This document shows positions 17,631 through 26,792 of a stretch of 64,000 nucleotides of DNA, piece by piece. How positions within the stretch are numbered: position 1 is the stretch's first letter; the number at the start of each line of letters is the position of its first letter. The stretch lies in assembly GCF_024206475.1 (NCBI RefSeq), contig NZ_JAMBPR010000070.1:1-64000 (forward strand). Direction: 5' to 3'. Origin of the DNA: Paraburkholderia sp. CNPSo 3274 (GTDB taxonomy: Bacteria > Pseudomonadota > Gammaproteobacteria > Burkholderiales > Burkholderiaceae). A program made the position numbers and the translations under genes. The notes under the pieces were generated by a model. That model was not told where the DNA came from and did no database searches. It saw only the letters and a program-made list of their open reading frames with translations.

Positions 17631-18889
17631 GCTGGTCCGAGCGATTCGGTGCGCGCCTCTCGCGCGAAGACGGTCAGGCCGGCGGTTCGTCGGGCGGCGC
17701 GCGCTCGGGCGGTCTTGCGAGCGTCGTCAACGGCGTACGTCCCGGCCGCTCGCGCATGCTCGACTACGACCACTCGCTCCTGTGGGCCGTGATCGCGCTG
17801 CTCGGCCTTGGCGTCGTGATGGTCTACTCGGCCTCGATCGCCATGCCCGATTCACCCAAGTACGCCTCGTACCGCGACTGGGCGTTTCTCGTGCGCCACA
17901 TCGTCTCACTCACGATCGCCACGGTCGCCGCGCTCGTCGCGTTCCGCATTCCCGTTTCCACTTGGGACCGCTACGCGCCGAAGCTCTTTCTCATTGCGCT
18001 CGCCATGCTGGTGGTCGTGCTGATTCCGCACATCGGCAAGGGCGTGAACGGCGCGCGTCGCTGGATTCCGCTCGGCATCACGAACATGCAGCCGTCGGAA
18101 ATCATGAAGCTCGCCGTGACGATCTACGCGGCGAACTACACGGTGCGCAAGCAGGAGTACATGCATAGCTTCGCGAAAGGCTTCCTGCCGATGGCATTCG
18201 CCGTGGGCGTGGTCGGCGCGCTGCTGCTGCTCGAGCCTGACATGGGCGCATTCATGGTGATCGCCGCGATCGCCATGGGCGTGCTGTTCCTCGGCGGCGT
18301 GAACGGCAAGCTGTTCGGCGGCCTCGTGGCCACGGCAGTGGGCACCTTCACGCTGCTCGTGTGGGCGTCGCCGTGGCGCCGCGAGCGGATCTTCGCGTAC
18401 CTCGATCCGTGGGACGACCGCTACGCGCAGGGCAAGGCGTACCAGCTCACGCACTCGCTCATCGCGTTCGGTCGCGGCGAGTGGTTCGGCGTGGGTCTTG
18501 GCGGCAGCGTCGAGAAGCTCAACTATCTGCCGGAAGCACACACCGACTTCATTCTTGCCGTCATCGGCGAGGAACTCGGTTTCGTCGGCGTGCTCGTCGT
18601 CATCCTGCTGTTCTACTGGATCGTGCGCCGCGCGTTCGAGATCGGCCGCCAGGCCCTCGCGCTCGACCGCACGTTCGCGGGCCTCGTCGCCAAGGGGCTT
18701 GGCGTGTGGTTCGGCGCGCAGGCCTTCATCAACATGGGCGTGAACCTGGGTCTGTTGCCGACCAAGGGTCTCACGCTGCCGCTCGTGAGCTACGGCGGCT
18801 CGGGCATCTTGCTGAACTGCATCGCGGTGGCGCTGCTGTTGCGTGTGGATTATGAGAACCGGGTCTTGATGCGCGGAGGCAAGGTATGA
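17627..18889 (+). CDS. ftsW: Septal peptidoglycan polymerase FtsW
   Basis: A 420-residue SEDS-family glycosyltransferase that polymerises lipid II at the septum with FtsI. After a Gly/Ser-rich cytoplasmic N-terminus of about 45 residues come ten predicted membrane helices, with GARRWIPLGITNMQPSEIMKLA, LEPDMGA, EAHTDFILAVIGEELG and LPLVSYGGSGI as SEDS signatures. The ATG at 17627 lies within the murD stop. A longer upstream frame is read-through of the murD region and was not used. The stop overlaps murG. Confidence 0.95.
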   Translation: MSWSERFGARLSREDGQAGGSSGGARSGGLASVVNGVRPGRSRMLDYDHSLLWAVIALLGLGVVMVYSASIAMPDSPKYASYRDWAFLVRHIVSLTIATVAALVAFRIPVSTWDRYAPKLFLIALAMLVVVLIPHIGKGVNGARRWIPLGITNMQPSEIMKLAVTIYAANYTVRKQEYMHSFAKGFLPMAFAVGVVGALLLLEPDMGAFMVIAAIAMGVLFLGGVNGKLFGGLVATAVGTFTLLVWASPWRRERIFAYLDPWDDRYAQGKAYQLTHSLIAFGRGEWFGVGLGGSVEKLNYLPEAHTDFILAVIGEELGFVGVLVVILLFYWIVRRAFEIGRQALALDRTFAGLVAKGLGVWFGAQAFINMGVNLGLLPTKGLTLPLVSYGGSGILLNCIAVALLLRVDYENRVLMRGGKV

Positions 18890-19989
18890 CCGCAGCAACG
18901 CGCACGCTCATGGTGATGGCCGGCGGCACCGGGGGGCACGTGTTCCCGGGGCTCGCCGTCGCGCATCGCATGGAGCAGTGGGGCTGGCGCGTGGTGTGGC
19001 TCGGCAATCCCGCAGGCATGGAAGCGACGCTCGTGCCCAAGCACGGCATCACGATGGAATACGTGCGCTTTGGCGGCGTGCGCGGCAAGGGCATCAAGAC
19101 CAAGCTGATGCTGCCGCTGAACCTGCTGCGCGCCTGCACGCAGAGCCTTGCGGCGCTGCGCCGCGTGAAGCCCGACGTCGTGCTCGGCATGGGCGGCTAC
19201 ATCACGTTCCCGGCGGGTGTGATGAGCGCGCTTTCGGGCCGTCCGCTCGTGCTGCATGAACAGAATTCGATTGCGGGTCTCGCGAACAAGGTGCTCGCAA
19301 AGCTGGCGAAGCGCGTGCTCGTAGCGTTTCCGGGCGCGTTGCCAAACGCCGAGTGGACCGGCAACCCGATCCGCGAGGCGCTCGAACACGTCGACGCACC
19401 GGCGGCGCGGTACGCCGCGCGCAGCGGTCCGCTGCGCGTGCTCGTGGTGGGCGGCAGTCTCGGCGCGACGGCGCTCAACGAAGTCGTGCCGCGCGCGCTG
19501 TCGCTGCTTGCGCCAGAAGAGCGTCCGTACATCGTGCATCAGGCGGGCGCGAAACACATCGACGCCTTGCGTCAAAACTATCTCGACGCCGGACTCGAAC
19601 TGAACGACACGGTGCAGCTCGTGCCGTTCATCGACGACATGGCGAGCGCCTACCGGAACGCGGATCTCGTGATCTGCCGTTCGGGCGCAATGACGGTGGC
19701 CGAAATCGCGGCCGTGGGCGTGGCGGCATGCTTCGTGCCGTTCCCCTACGCCGTGGACGACCACCAGACCACCAATGCCGCGTTCCTTGCCGACAAGGAT
19801 GCAGCGCTGGTGGTGCAGCAACGCGACCTGACGGCGGAAGGACTCGCCGACTGGTTGCGGCATCAGACCAGAACATCGCTGGCGGAAATGGCCGGGCGCG
19901 CTCGCGCGCTCGCGAAACCCGACGCCGCCGATCAGGTCGCGCGCATCTGCGCGGCCGTGGCGGGCGTAAGTGCGGGAGGAAAGCAATGA
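18886..19989 (+). CDS. murG: UDP-GlcNAc--lipid I N-acetylglucosaminyltransferase
   Basis: A 367-residue GT-B (family GT28) enzyme that converts lipid I to lipid II on the inner face of the membrane. The N-terminal glycine loop GGTGGHVFPGLAVA, the membrane-association segment with GGYITFPAG and HEQNSIAGLANK, the second glycine loop VVGGSLGA and the donor-site segment ICRSGAMTVAEIAAVG are present. It overlaps ftsW upstream and murC downstream by four bases each. Confidence 0.95.
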   Translation: MTAATRTLMVMAGGTGGHVFPGLAVAHRMEQWGWRVVWLGNPAGMEATLVPKHGITMEYVRFGGVRGKGIKTKLMLPLNLLRACTQSLAALRRVKPDVVLGMGGYITFPAGVMSALSGRPLVLHEQNSIAGLANKVLAKLAKRVLVAFPGALPNAEWTGNPIREALEHVDAPAARYAARSGPLRVLVVGGSLGATALNEVVPRALSLLAPEERPYIVHQAGAKHIDALRQNYLDAGLELNDTVQLVPFIDDMASAYRNADLVICRSGAMTVAEIAAVGVAACFVPFPYAVDDHQTTNAAFLADKDAALVVQQRDLTAEGLADWLRHQTRTSLAEMAGRARALAKPDAADQVARICAAVAGVSAGGKQ

Positions 19990-21380
19990 AACACATCGTC
20001 AAACATATCCATTTCGTCGGCATCGGCGGCGCGGGCATGAGCGGCATCGCCGAAGTGCTCGTCAATCTCGGCTATCAGGTAAGCGGCTCGGACCTCGCGA
20101 AGAACGCGGTCACCGATCGACTCGCCGCGCTCGGCGCGCGCATCGCGATCGGCCATGCCGAAGAGAACATCGAAGGCGCGAATGCCGTGGTCGTTTCGAC
20201 CGCGGTGCGCAGCGACAACCCCGAAGTCCTCGCGGCACGCCATCGCCGCATTCCCATCGTGCCGCGCGCCGTGATGCTCGCGGAACTGATGCGTCTGAAG
20301 CAGGGCATCGCGATCGCGGGCACGCACGGCAAGACCACCACGACCTCGCTCGTGGCGAGCGTGCTGGCCGCGGGCGGACTCGACCCGACCTTCGTGATCG
20401 GCGGGCGTCTGATCAGTGCGGGCGCGAACGCGCGCCTCGGCACGGGCGACTTCATCGTGGCGGAAGCCGACGAATCCGACGCATCGTTCCTGAACCTGTT
20501 CCCGGTGATCGAAGTCATTACGAACATCGACGCCGATCACATGGACACCTACGGGCACGACTTCGCGCGCCTGAAGCAGGCCTTCATCGAGTTCACGCAT
20601 CGGTTGCCGTTCTATGGCATTGCGGTGCTGTGCGTCGACGACCCGAACGTGAAGGAGATTCTGCCGTTCGTCTCGAAGCCGATCATCCGCTACGGCTTCG
20701 CGTCCGATGCGCAGGTGCGCGCGGTGAACGTGGTCGCGCGCGAAGGCAAGATGTACTTCACGGTGATGCGCGAAGACGCGCCGTCGCTCGACATCGTGCT
20801 GAATTTGCCGGGCACGCACAACGTGCAGAACGCGCTCGCCGCGATTGCGATCGCGACCGAACTTGAAGTAAAGGACGTCGATATTCAACGCGCGCTCGCG
20901 GAATTCAACGGCGTGGGCCGTCGTTTTCAGCGTTTTGGCGAGATTCCCGTCAACGGCGGCGGCGCCTGGACGTTGATCGACGACTATGGCCATCACCCGG
21001 TGGAAATGGCAGCGACGATCGCAGCGGCGCGCGGCGCGTTTCCCGAGCGCCGTCTCGTGCTGGCGTTCCAGCCGCACCGCTATACGCGTACGCGCGACTG
21101 TTTCGAAGACTTCGTGCGCGTGCTGTCGACCGTCGACGCGCTCGTGCTGACCGATGTCTATTCGGCTGGCGAAGCGCCGATCGTCGCAGCGGATGGCCGC
21201 GCGCTCGCACGCGCGATTCGCGTGGCGGGCAAGGTCGAGCCGGTGTTCGTCGAGACCGTGGATGAAGTGCCGGAGGCGCTTGCAGCAGTGGTGCGCGACG
21301 GCGATGTGGTGATTACGATGGGCGCGGGTTCGATCGGCGGTGTGCCGGGCCGGATCGCAGCCCAGGAACAGAAGGCGTGA
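19986..21380 (+). CDS. murC: UDP-N-acetylmuramate--L-alanine ligase
   Basis: A 464-residue first ligase of stem-peptide synthesis, adding L-Ala to UDP-MurNAc. Visible: HFVGIGGAGMSGIAEVL at the N-terminus, the P-loop IAGTHGKTTTTSLVAS, EADESDASFL, NIDADHMDTYG, and FQPHRYTRTRD in the C-terminal domain. The ATG at 19986 overlaps the murG stop. The stop overlaps a GTG that may start ddl. Confidence 0.95.
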   Translation: MKHIVKHIHFVGIGGAGMSGIAEVLVNLGYQVSGSDLAKNAVTDRLAALGARIAIGHAEENIEGANAVVVSTAVRSDNPEVLAARHRRIPIVPRAVMLAELMRLKQGIAIAGTHGKTTTTSLVASVLAAGGLDPTFVIGGRLISAGANARLGTGDFIVAEADESDASFLNLFPVIEVITNIDADHMDTYGHDFARLKQAFIEFTHRLPFYGIAVLCVDDPNVKEILPFVSKPIIRYGFASDAQVRAVNVVAREGKMYFTVMREDAPSLDIVLNLPGTHNVQNALAAIAIATELEVKDVDIQRALAEFNGVGRRFQRFGEIPVNGGGAWTLIDDYGHHPVEMAATIAAARGAFPERRLVLAFQPHRYTRTRDCFEDFVRVLSTVDALVLTDVYSAGEAPIVAADGRALARAIRVAGKVEPVFVETVDEVPEALAAVVRDGDVVITMGAGSIGGVPGRIAAQEQKA

Positions 21381-21385
21381 GCGAC

Positions 21386-22339
21386 ATGAGCAGTATCGAT
21401 CCGAAATTCGACCCGAAGCAGTTCGGCAAGGTGGCGGTCTTGTACGGCGGCGTGTCCGCCGAGCGCGAGGTATCGCTCAAGTCGGGCACGCTGGTGCTGC
21501 AGGCGCTGCAGAGCGCCGGCATCGACGCGCATCCGTTCGACCCGTCCGAACGCCCGCTTTCGGCATTGAAGGATGAAGGTTTCGTGCGCGCGTTCAACGC
21601 GCTGCACGGCGGCTATGGCGAGAACGGCCAGATCCAGGGCGCGCTCGACTTCTACGGCATTCGCTATACGGGCACGGGCGTGCTCGGCTCCGCGCTCGGG
21701 CTCGACAAGTTCCGCAGCAAGCTCGTGTGGCAGCAGCTCGGCATTCCCACGCCGCCGTTCGAAGCGGTGCTGCGCGGGGACGACTACGCGGCGTGCGCGC
21801 CGCAGATCGTCGCGAAGCTCGGCCTGCCGCTCTTCGTGAAGCCCGCGAGCGAAGGCTCGAGCGTGGCCGTGATCAAGGTGAAGGTCGAAGCCGATCTCGT
21901 GCCGGCGCTCGAAGAAGCCGCGAAGTTCGACAAGATCGTGCTGGTGGAAAAGAGCATCGAAGGCGGCGGTGAGTACACCGCGTGCATCGCGGGCGACCTC
22001 GATCTGCCGATCATCAAGATCGTGCCGGCGGGTGAGTTCTACGACTACGACGCGAAGTACATCCTCGACACGACGCAGTATCTGATTCCCTGTGGCGTCG
22101 CGCCCGAGAAGGAAGCGCAACTGAAGAAGCTCGCGCGCCGCGCGTTCGACGTGCTCGGCTGCACCGACTGGGGCCGCGCCGATTTCATGATGGACGGCGC
22201 TGGCAACGCGTACTTCCTCGAAGTGAACACGGCGCCGGGCATGACCGATCACTCGCTGCCGCCGAAGGCCGCGCGCTCGGTAGGCATCGAGTATCGCGAT
22301 CTCGTGGTGCGCGTGCTGGCACAGACGCTGAAAGATTGA
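21386..22339 (+). CDS. ddl: D-alanine--D-alanine ligase
   Basis: A 317-residue ATP-grasp ligase that makes D-Ala-D-Ala for MurF. Motifs: VLYGGVSAEREVSLKSG, HGGYGENGQIQGALD, KPASEGSSVAV, the ATP-grasp metal site VNTAPGMTDHSL and DWGRADFMMD. The ATG at 21386 gives the usual N-terminus; a GTG at 21377 in the same frame overlaps the murC stop and would add three residues, so coupling from the GTG is also possible. This is the cluster-type (DdlB) copy. Confidence 0.93.
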   Translation: MSSIDPKFDPKQFGKVAVLYGGVSAEREVSLKSGTLVLQALQSAGIDAHPFDPSERPLSALKDEGFVRAFNALHGGYGENGQIQGALDFYGIRYTGTGVLGSALGLDKFRSKLVWQQLGIPTPPFEAVLRGDDYAACAPQIVAKLGLPLFVKPASEGSSVAVIKVKVEADLVPALEEAAKFDKIVLVEKSIEGGGEYTACIAGDLDLPIIKIVPAGEFYDYDAKYILDTTQYLIPCGVAPEKEAQLKKLARRAFDVLGCTDWGRADFMMDGAGNAYFLEVNTAPGMTDHSLPPKAARSVGIEYRDLVVRVLAQTLKD

Positions 22340-22399
22340 ACCCCTAATGAATCTCTGACCGACGAATTGCCGAACCTGTATTGAACCGACAATCTCGAA

Positions 22400-23155
22400 A
22401 TGTGGAATAACGTACGCCAGCTCAATCTTGCCGCCAACGCGTTGCACGCGCTGCTCGCGCTCGCGCTGCTGGCGGCTGGCTGCTACTGGCTCGTGCAGCG
22501 GCCGAACTTCACGCTGCGAGAGATCCGCATCGAGGGCGACACCGAGCACATCAACTCGCCGACGGTGCGTGCGAGCGTGGTCGGCCGGCTGAAGGGCAAC
22601 TTCTTCACGGTCGATCTCGATACGGCGCGCGCCGCGTTCGAGCAGATGCCGTGGGTGCGTCACGCGAGCGTGCGTCGCGTGTGGCCCAACGCACTGGCTG
22701 TCACGCTCGAAGAGTACAAACCGCTGGGAACGTGGGGCAGCGATCAGCTCGTGAGCACGGACGGCGAGCTGTTCACGGCGAATCAGGGCGAACTCGACGA
22801 AGAGTTGCCCGCGTTCGACGGGCCCGACGGCACTGCGCCCGAAGTGGTCGCGCGCTACCGCGACCTGGAGAAGTGGTTCGCACCGCTCGGGCTCACGGCC
22901 GACGAAGTGACGCTCTCGTCGCGTTACGCATGGACGGTGAAGCTCTCGAACGGCATGCAGGTGGAGCTGGGCCGCGAGCGTAACGCCGACACACTGAGCG
23001 AGCGTTCGCACCGCCTCATCGCGGCATGGTCGGCGGTGACGCAACGTTGGGGCAAAGAGATCGAATACGCGGACTTGCGTTATCCGAACGGTTTTGCGAT
23101 AAGGGCGGCCGGCATGCGCTTCATCAGTGACACGCCCGCTCCGGGCAAGAAGTAA
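22400..23155 (+). CDS. ftsQ: Cell division protein FtsQ
   Basis: A 251-residue bitopic divisome protein with a short cytoplasmic tail, a membrane helix at about residues 12-33, then the POTRA domain (FTLREIRIEGDTEHINSPTV) and the FtsQ/DivIB beta domain (WVRHASVRRVWPNALAVTLEEYKP). It recruits the FtsLB subcomplex. The ATG has only a weak ribosome site; 60 bases separate it from ddl. Confidence 0.94.
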   Translation: MWNNVRQLNLAANALHALLALALLAAGCYWLVQRPNFTLREIRIEGDTEHINSPTVRASVVGRLKGNFFTVDLDTARAAFEQMPWVRHASVRRVWPNALAVTLEEYKPLGTWGSDQLVSTDGELFTANQGELDEELPAFDGPDGTAPEVVARYRDLEKWFAPLGLTADEVTLSSRYAWTVKLSNGMQVELGRERNADTLSERSHRLIAAWSAVTQRWGKEIEYADLRYPNGFAIRAAGMRFISDTPAPGKK

Positions 23156-23182
23156 CAGGACATCACACGCAACGAGCACGAT

Positions 23183-24415
23183 ATGAGTAAAGACTATAAG
23201 GATCTGCTGGTCAGCCTCGACATCGGGACGTCGAAGGTGGTGGCCGTCGTCGCCGAATTGAAGGGCGAAGGCCACTACGAAGTGATCGGTCTCGGCCAGA
23301 GCGAATCAAAAGGTCTCAAGAAGGGCGTGGTGGTGAACATCGAGGCCACGGTGCAGTCTATCCAGCGAGCGCTCGAAGAAGCGGAACTCATGGCCGACTG
23401 CAAGATCACTAACGTATTCACCGGCATTGCGGGCAGCCACATTCGCAGCTTCAACTCGAGCGGCATGGTCGCCATCAAGGAGAAGGAAGTCACGCAGGCA
23501 GACGTCGCGCGCGTGATCGAAACGGCGAAGGCGATCAACATCCCGACCGACCAGCAGGTGCTGCATATCCTCACGCAGGAATTCATCATCGACGGCCAGG
23601 AAGATGTGCGCGAGCCGATCGGCATGAGCGGCATCCGCCTCGAAGTGAAGGTGCATATCGTGACGGGCGCGGTGAGCGCGGCGCAGAACATCGTGAAGTG
23701 CGTGCGCCGCTGCGGCCTCGAAGTGAACGACCTCATTCTGCAGCCGCTCGCTTCGTCGCTGGCGGTGCTGACCGAGGACGAGAAGGAGCTGGGCGTGGTG
23801 CTCGTCGATGTCGGCGGCGGCACGACCGACATCGCGATCTTCAGCGAAGGCGCGATTCGCCATACCGCGGTGATTCCGATCGCGGGCGACCAGGTGACGA
23901 GCGACATCGCCATGGCGCTGCGCACGCCCACGCCCGACGCGGAAGACATCAAGGTGAGCTACGGCATCGCCAAGCAGGCCCTCGCCGATCCGGACGAGAT
24001 GATCGAAGTGCCGGGTCTTGGCGAGCGCGGTCCGCGCACGCTGTCGCGCCAGGCGCTCGCCGCCGTGATCGAGCCGCGCGTGGAAGAGCTTTTCTCGCTC
24101 GTGCAGCAGGTGGTGCGCGAGTCGGGCTACGAAGAACTGCTGAGCTCGGGTGTTGTGCTCACTGGCGGTGCCGCGATGATGCCGGGCATGGTGGAGCTGG
24201 GCGAGGACATTTTCCTGAAACCGGTGCGCATAGGCGTGCCGGAATACGCGGGCGGTCTGGCCGACGTGGTGCGCAATCCGCGCTACTCGACGGCGATGGG
24301 CCTGCTCGTTGAAGGCCGCTCGCAGCGCATGCGCGGGCGCAAGGTTGCAGTGCAGTCGGGGTCGATGGGCCAGGTCTTTTCACGCATGAAGGACTGGTTC
24401 CTCGGCAGCTTCTAA
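23183..24415 (+). CDS. ftsA: Cell division protein FtsA
   Basis: A 410-residue actin-like ATPase that tethers FtsZ to the membrane. Actin-fold motifs: LDIGTSKVVAVV near the N-terminus (phosphate 1), VDVGGGTTDIAIF (phosphate 2) and VLTGGAAMMPGM (adenosine). The SHS2/1C segment is about residues 85-160. The C-terminal amphipathic membrane-targeting helix is FSRMKDWFLGSF. It sits 27 bases after ftsQ. Confidence 0.95.
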   Translation: MSKDYKDLLVSLDIGTSKVVAVVAELKGEGHYEVIGLGQSESKGLKKGVVVNIEATVQSIQRALEEAELMADCKITNVFTGIAGSHIRSFNSSGMVAIKEKEVTQADVARVIETAKAINIPTDQQVLHILTQEFIIDGQEDVREPIGMSGIRLEVKVHIVTGAVSAAQNIVKCVRRCGLEVNDLILQPLASSLAVLTEDEKELGVVLVDVGGGTTDIAIFSEGAIRHTAVIPIAGDQVTSDIAMALRTPTPDAEDIKVSYGIAKQALADPDEMIEVPGLGERGPRTLSRQALAAVIEPRVEELFSLVQQVVRESGYEELLSSGVVLTGGAAMMPGMVELGEDIFLKPVRIGVPEYAGGLADVVRNPRYSTAMGLLVEGRSQRMRGRKVAVQSGSMGQVFSRMKDWFLGSF

Positions 24416-24557
24416 GTACAGAAGTCGCAGGACAGAAGGCGAAGTACAAGCTTCGAAAAATCGCGCTGGTGACGGCGGCTAGCGCGCAGTGGAAGGTTGC
24501 CCGATCTTCCACTGAATAACGGCCGAGGAGCGGAATCTTTTTCTTGACGGAGGCAAC

Positions 24558-25760
24558 ATGGAATTCCAGATGCTGGAAACGGAAACCAACGGCACCATCA
24601 TCAAGGTGGTAGGCGTTGGTGGTGCGGGCGGCAATGCCGTGCAGCACATGATCAACCGCGGCGTGCAAGGCGTCGATTTCATCGTGATGAACACGGACGC
24701 ACAGGCGCTCTCGCGCTCGCGTGCATCGGCTGTGATTCAGCTCGGCAACACGGGCCTTGGCGCCGGTGCGAAGCCGGAGATGGGGCGCGCGGCGGCTGAA
24801 GAAGCACGTGAGCGCATCGCCGACGCACTGCGCGGCGCGCACATGGTGTTCATCACCGCCGGTATGGGCGGCGGCACCGGCACGGGCGCAGCCCCGGTCG
24901 TCGCGCAGATCGCCAAGGAAATGGGCATTCTCACCGTTGGCGTGGTGAGCAAGCCGTTCGAGTTCGAAGGCGGCAAGCGTATGCGTGTGGCGGAAGCCGG
25001 CTCGCAGCAACTGGAGGATCACGTCGACTCGCTGATCGTCGTCCTGAACGACAAGCTGTTCGACGTGATGGGCGATGACGCCGAGATGGACAAGTGCTTC
25101 CAGTGCGCGGACGACGTTCTGAACAACGCAGTTGCAGGCATCGCCGAAATCATCAACGTCGACGGTCTCGTGAACGTCGACTTCGAAGACGTGAAGACGG
25201 TGATGGGCGAGCAGGGCAAGGCGATGATGGGCACGGCGACGGTTGCCGGCGTCGATCGCGCACGCCTCGCGGCAGAACAGGCCGTGGCGAGCCCGCTGCT
25301 CGAAGGCGTCGATCTGTCGGGTGCGCGCGGCGTGCTGGTCAACATCACGTCGAGCCGTTCGCTGCGTCTGTCGGAAACGCGCGAAGTGATGAACACCATC
25401 AAGAGCTATGCTGCGGAAGATGCAACCGTGATCTTCGGCGCCGTGTACGACGACGCGATGGGCGACGCGCTGCGCGTGACGGTGGTGGCAACGGGCCTTG
25501 GCCGCGCGGCGAAGAAGCAGCAAGCCGCGCCGATGCAACTGCTGCGCACGGGCACGGACAACCAGCCGATCCCGGCGCCGGCGGGTTCGTACGCACCGCA
25601 GCACAGCGGCCACGGCAACACGGCCGACTACGGCGCGCTCGACACGCCGGCAGTGTGGCGCACGTCGCGCGACACCGCGGCTTCGCACGTGCAGGCGCTG
25701 CAGGAAAAGGGCGTCGACACGTACGATATCCCGGCGTTCCTGCGCAAGCAGGCGGACTGA
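24558..25760 (+). CDS. ftsZ: Cell division protein FtsZ
   Basis: A 400-residue tubulin-like GTPase forming the Z ring. The N-terminal KVVGVGGAGGNAVQHM, the tubulin signature GGGTGTGAAPVVA, NVDFEDVKTVM and the synergy-loop region are intact. A flexible linker (about 320-385) leads to the C-terminal peptide DIPAFLRKQ that binds FtsA and ZapD. GGAGG lies 8 bases before the ATG. A 142-base leader separates it from ftsA and could hold an extra promoter, as in other dcw clusters, though none stands out. Confidence 0.96.
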   Translation: MEFQMLETETNGTIIKVVGVGGAGGNAVQHMINRGVQGVDFIVMNTDAQALSRSRASAVIQLGNTGLGAGAKPEMGRAAAEEARERIADALRGAHMVFITAGMGGGTGTGAAPVVAQIAKEMGILTVGVVSKPFEFEGGKRMRVAEAGSQQLEDHVDSLIVVLNDKLFDVMGDDAEMDKCFQCADDVLNNAVAGIAEIINVDGLVNVDFEDVKTVMGEQGKAMMGTATVAGVDRARLAAEQAVASPLLEGVDLSGARGVLVNITSSRSLRLSETREVMNTIKSYAAEDATVIFGAVYDDAMGDALRVTVVATGLGRAAKKQQAAPMQLLRTGTDNQPIPAPAGSYAPQHSGHGNTADYGALDTPAVWRTSRDTAASHVQALQEKGVDTYDIPAFLRKQAD

Positions 25761-25778
25761 CACGCGAGCCGATCTGAC

Positions 25779-25809
25779 TGCGGCAGGGCACGCGTTGCCC
25801 TCGCCCGCA
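25779..25809 (+). terminator. Weak hairpin after ftsZ
   Basis: AGGGCA-CGCGT-TGCCCT with flanking TGCGG/CCGCA partly paired, 19 bases after the ftsZ stop. There is no T run, so it may be a weak terminator or an mRNA-protecting structure. The rest of the 263-base gap to the peroxiredoxin gene shows nothing recognisable. Confidence 0.35.
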
Positions 25810-26023
25810 GACAGATAGCGCGCTGCGTAGCAATGAAGGCGAGCACGACCAGCAAGGCCGCATCCGCGAGGATGCGCGGCAGGGACGGTTGCCCGCCACG
25901 CGTTGAGCGTGGGGGACAGGCGCGGTGTCGCCCAACGAACCTGTTTAACCTTGGAGCACATCGTTGCCCAACATTGCACGACGCCAGCGCGACACGCTTG
26001 CGCATCGTTGCGAAGGACGAGTC

Positions 26024-26533
26024 ATGATCAAACAGGGTGAAACGCTGCCCGAAGCGACCCTCTTCGAGTTCGTCGAAGACGCGCGCGAGGGTTGCACGCT
26101 GGGGCCTAACAGCTTCGACGTGCAAAAGGAAGCGGCGGGCAAGCGCGTGGTGATCTTCGGATTGCCGGGCGCATTCACGCCCACGTGCTCCGCGAAGCAC
26201 GTGCCGGGTTACGTCGAACACTTCGACGCGCTGCGCGTGGCCGGTGTCGACGAGGTCTGGTGCGTGTCCGTCAACGACGCGTTCGTCATGGGCGCGTGGG
26301 GACGCGATCAGCGTACCTCGGGCAAGGTACGCATGATGGCCGACGGCAGCGCAGCGTTGACTCGTGCACTCGGACTGGAGCAGGATTTGTCGGCGCGTGG
26401 CATGGGAATCCGCTCCCAGCGCTATGCGATGGTGGTCGACGACGGCGTGGTCAAGACGCTGCACGTCGAAGCACCCGGCAAGTTCGAAGTGAGCGATGCT
26501 GCGAGCATACTTGCCACGTTGACCCGCGCATGA
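26024..26533 (+). CDS. Peroxiredoxin (Prx5 / AhpC-TSA family)
   Basis: A 169-residue thiol peroxidase of the Prx5 subfamily. The peroxidatic Cys is C55 in LPGAFTPTCSAKHVPGY, and the Prx5-type VSVNDAFVMGAW follows. Only one other Cys (C24) plus one in the VDEVWCVSV strand occur, so the resolving partner (glutathione/glutaredoxin or an atypical pair) is uncertain. The start was moved from a longer frame to the ATG at 26024, where family sequence (MIKQGETLPEATLFEF) begins. No signal peptide. The gene regularly lies between ftsZ and lpxC in betaproteobacteria. Confidence 0.9.
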   Translation: MIKQGETLPEATLFEFVEDAREGCTLGPNSFDVQKEAAGKRVVIFGLPGAFTPTCSAKHVPGYVEHFDALRVAGVDEVWCVSVNDAFVMGAWGRDQRTSGKVRMMADGSAALTRALGLEQDLSARGMGIRSQRYAMVVDDGVVKTLHVEAPGKFEVSDAASILATLTRA

Positions 26534-26611
26534 GCGCGTTCGCGGGCGCTGCGTTGCCCTGATGCAACGCGAACCTGCGGCGTAAATGTGACAGGCGATT
26601 ACGTGAGCCCA

Positions 26612-26658
26612 GCGGGCCGATCACCCCGGGAACGCCTCCGTTCCGGGCATCGGCCCGC
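26612..26658 (+). other. Large two-part hairpin between the peroxiredoxin gene and lpxC
   Basis: GCGGGCCGAT (26612-26621) pairs perfectly with ATCGGCCCGC (26649-26658). Inside lies a second helix, CCCGG(G)AAC against GTTCCGGG, with a GCCTCC loop. No T run follows, so it is not a classical terminator. It may be a terminator relic, an mRNA-stability element, or part of the untranslated region between the two genes. Confidence 0.5.
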
Positions 26659-26733
26659 GCCCCATCCCTGGCGGGTAACACAGGGAAACAGTTTGTCACG
26701 CCGGTGACAACGACGGACTTGGCGCAACTGGAG

Positions 26734-26739
26734 TATAAT
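26734..26739 (+). promoter_or_regulatory. lpxC: Candidate -10 element of the lpxC promoter
   Basis: A consensus TATAAT lies 54 bases before the lpxC start. No good -35 is found at 16-18 bases; TTGGCG is only 9 bases away and GTGACA is 24 away. Confidence 0.5.
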
Positions 26740-26792
26740 TCGTGCTATGAATTAAAAAGTCCCGATTGGGATTTTCAATGAGCAAGAAGACC

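Noticed and set aside
26719..26739. TTGGCG as the -35 of the lpxC promoter
   Set aside because: Only nine bases separate it from TATAAT, too short for sigma-70.
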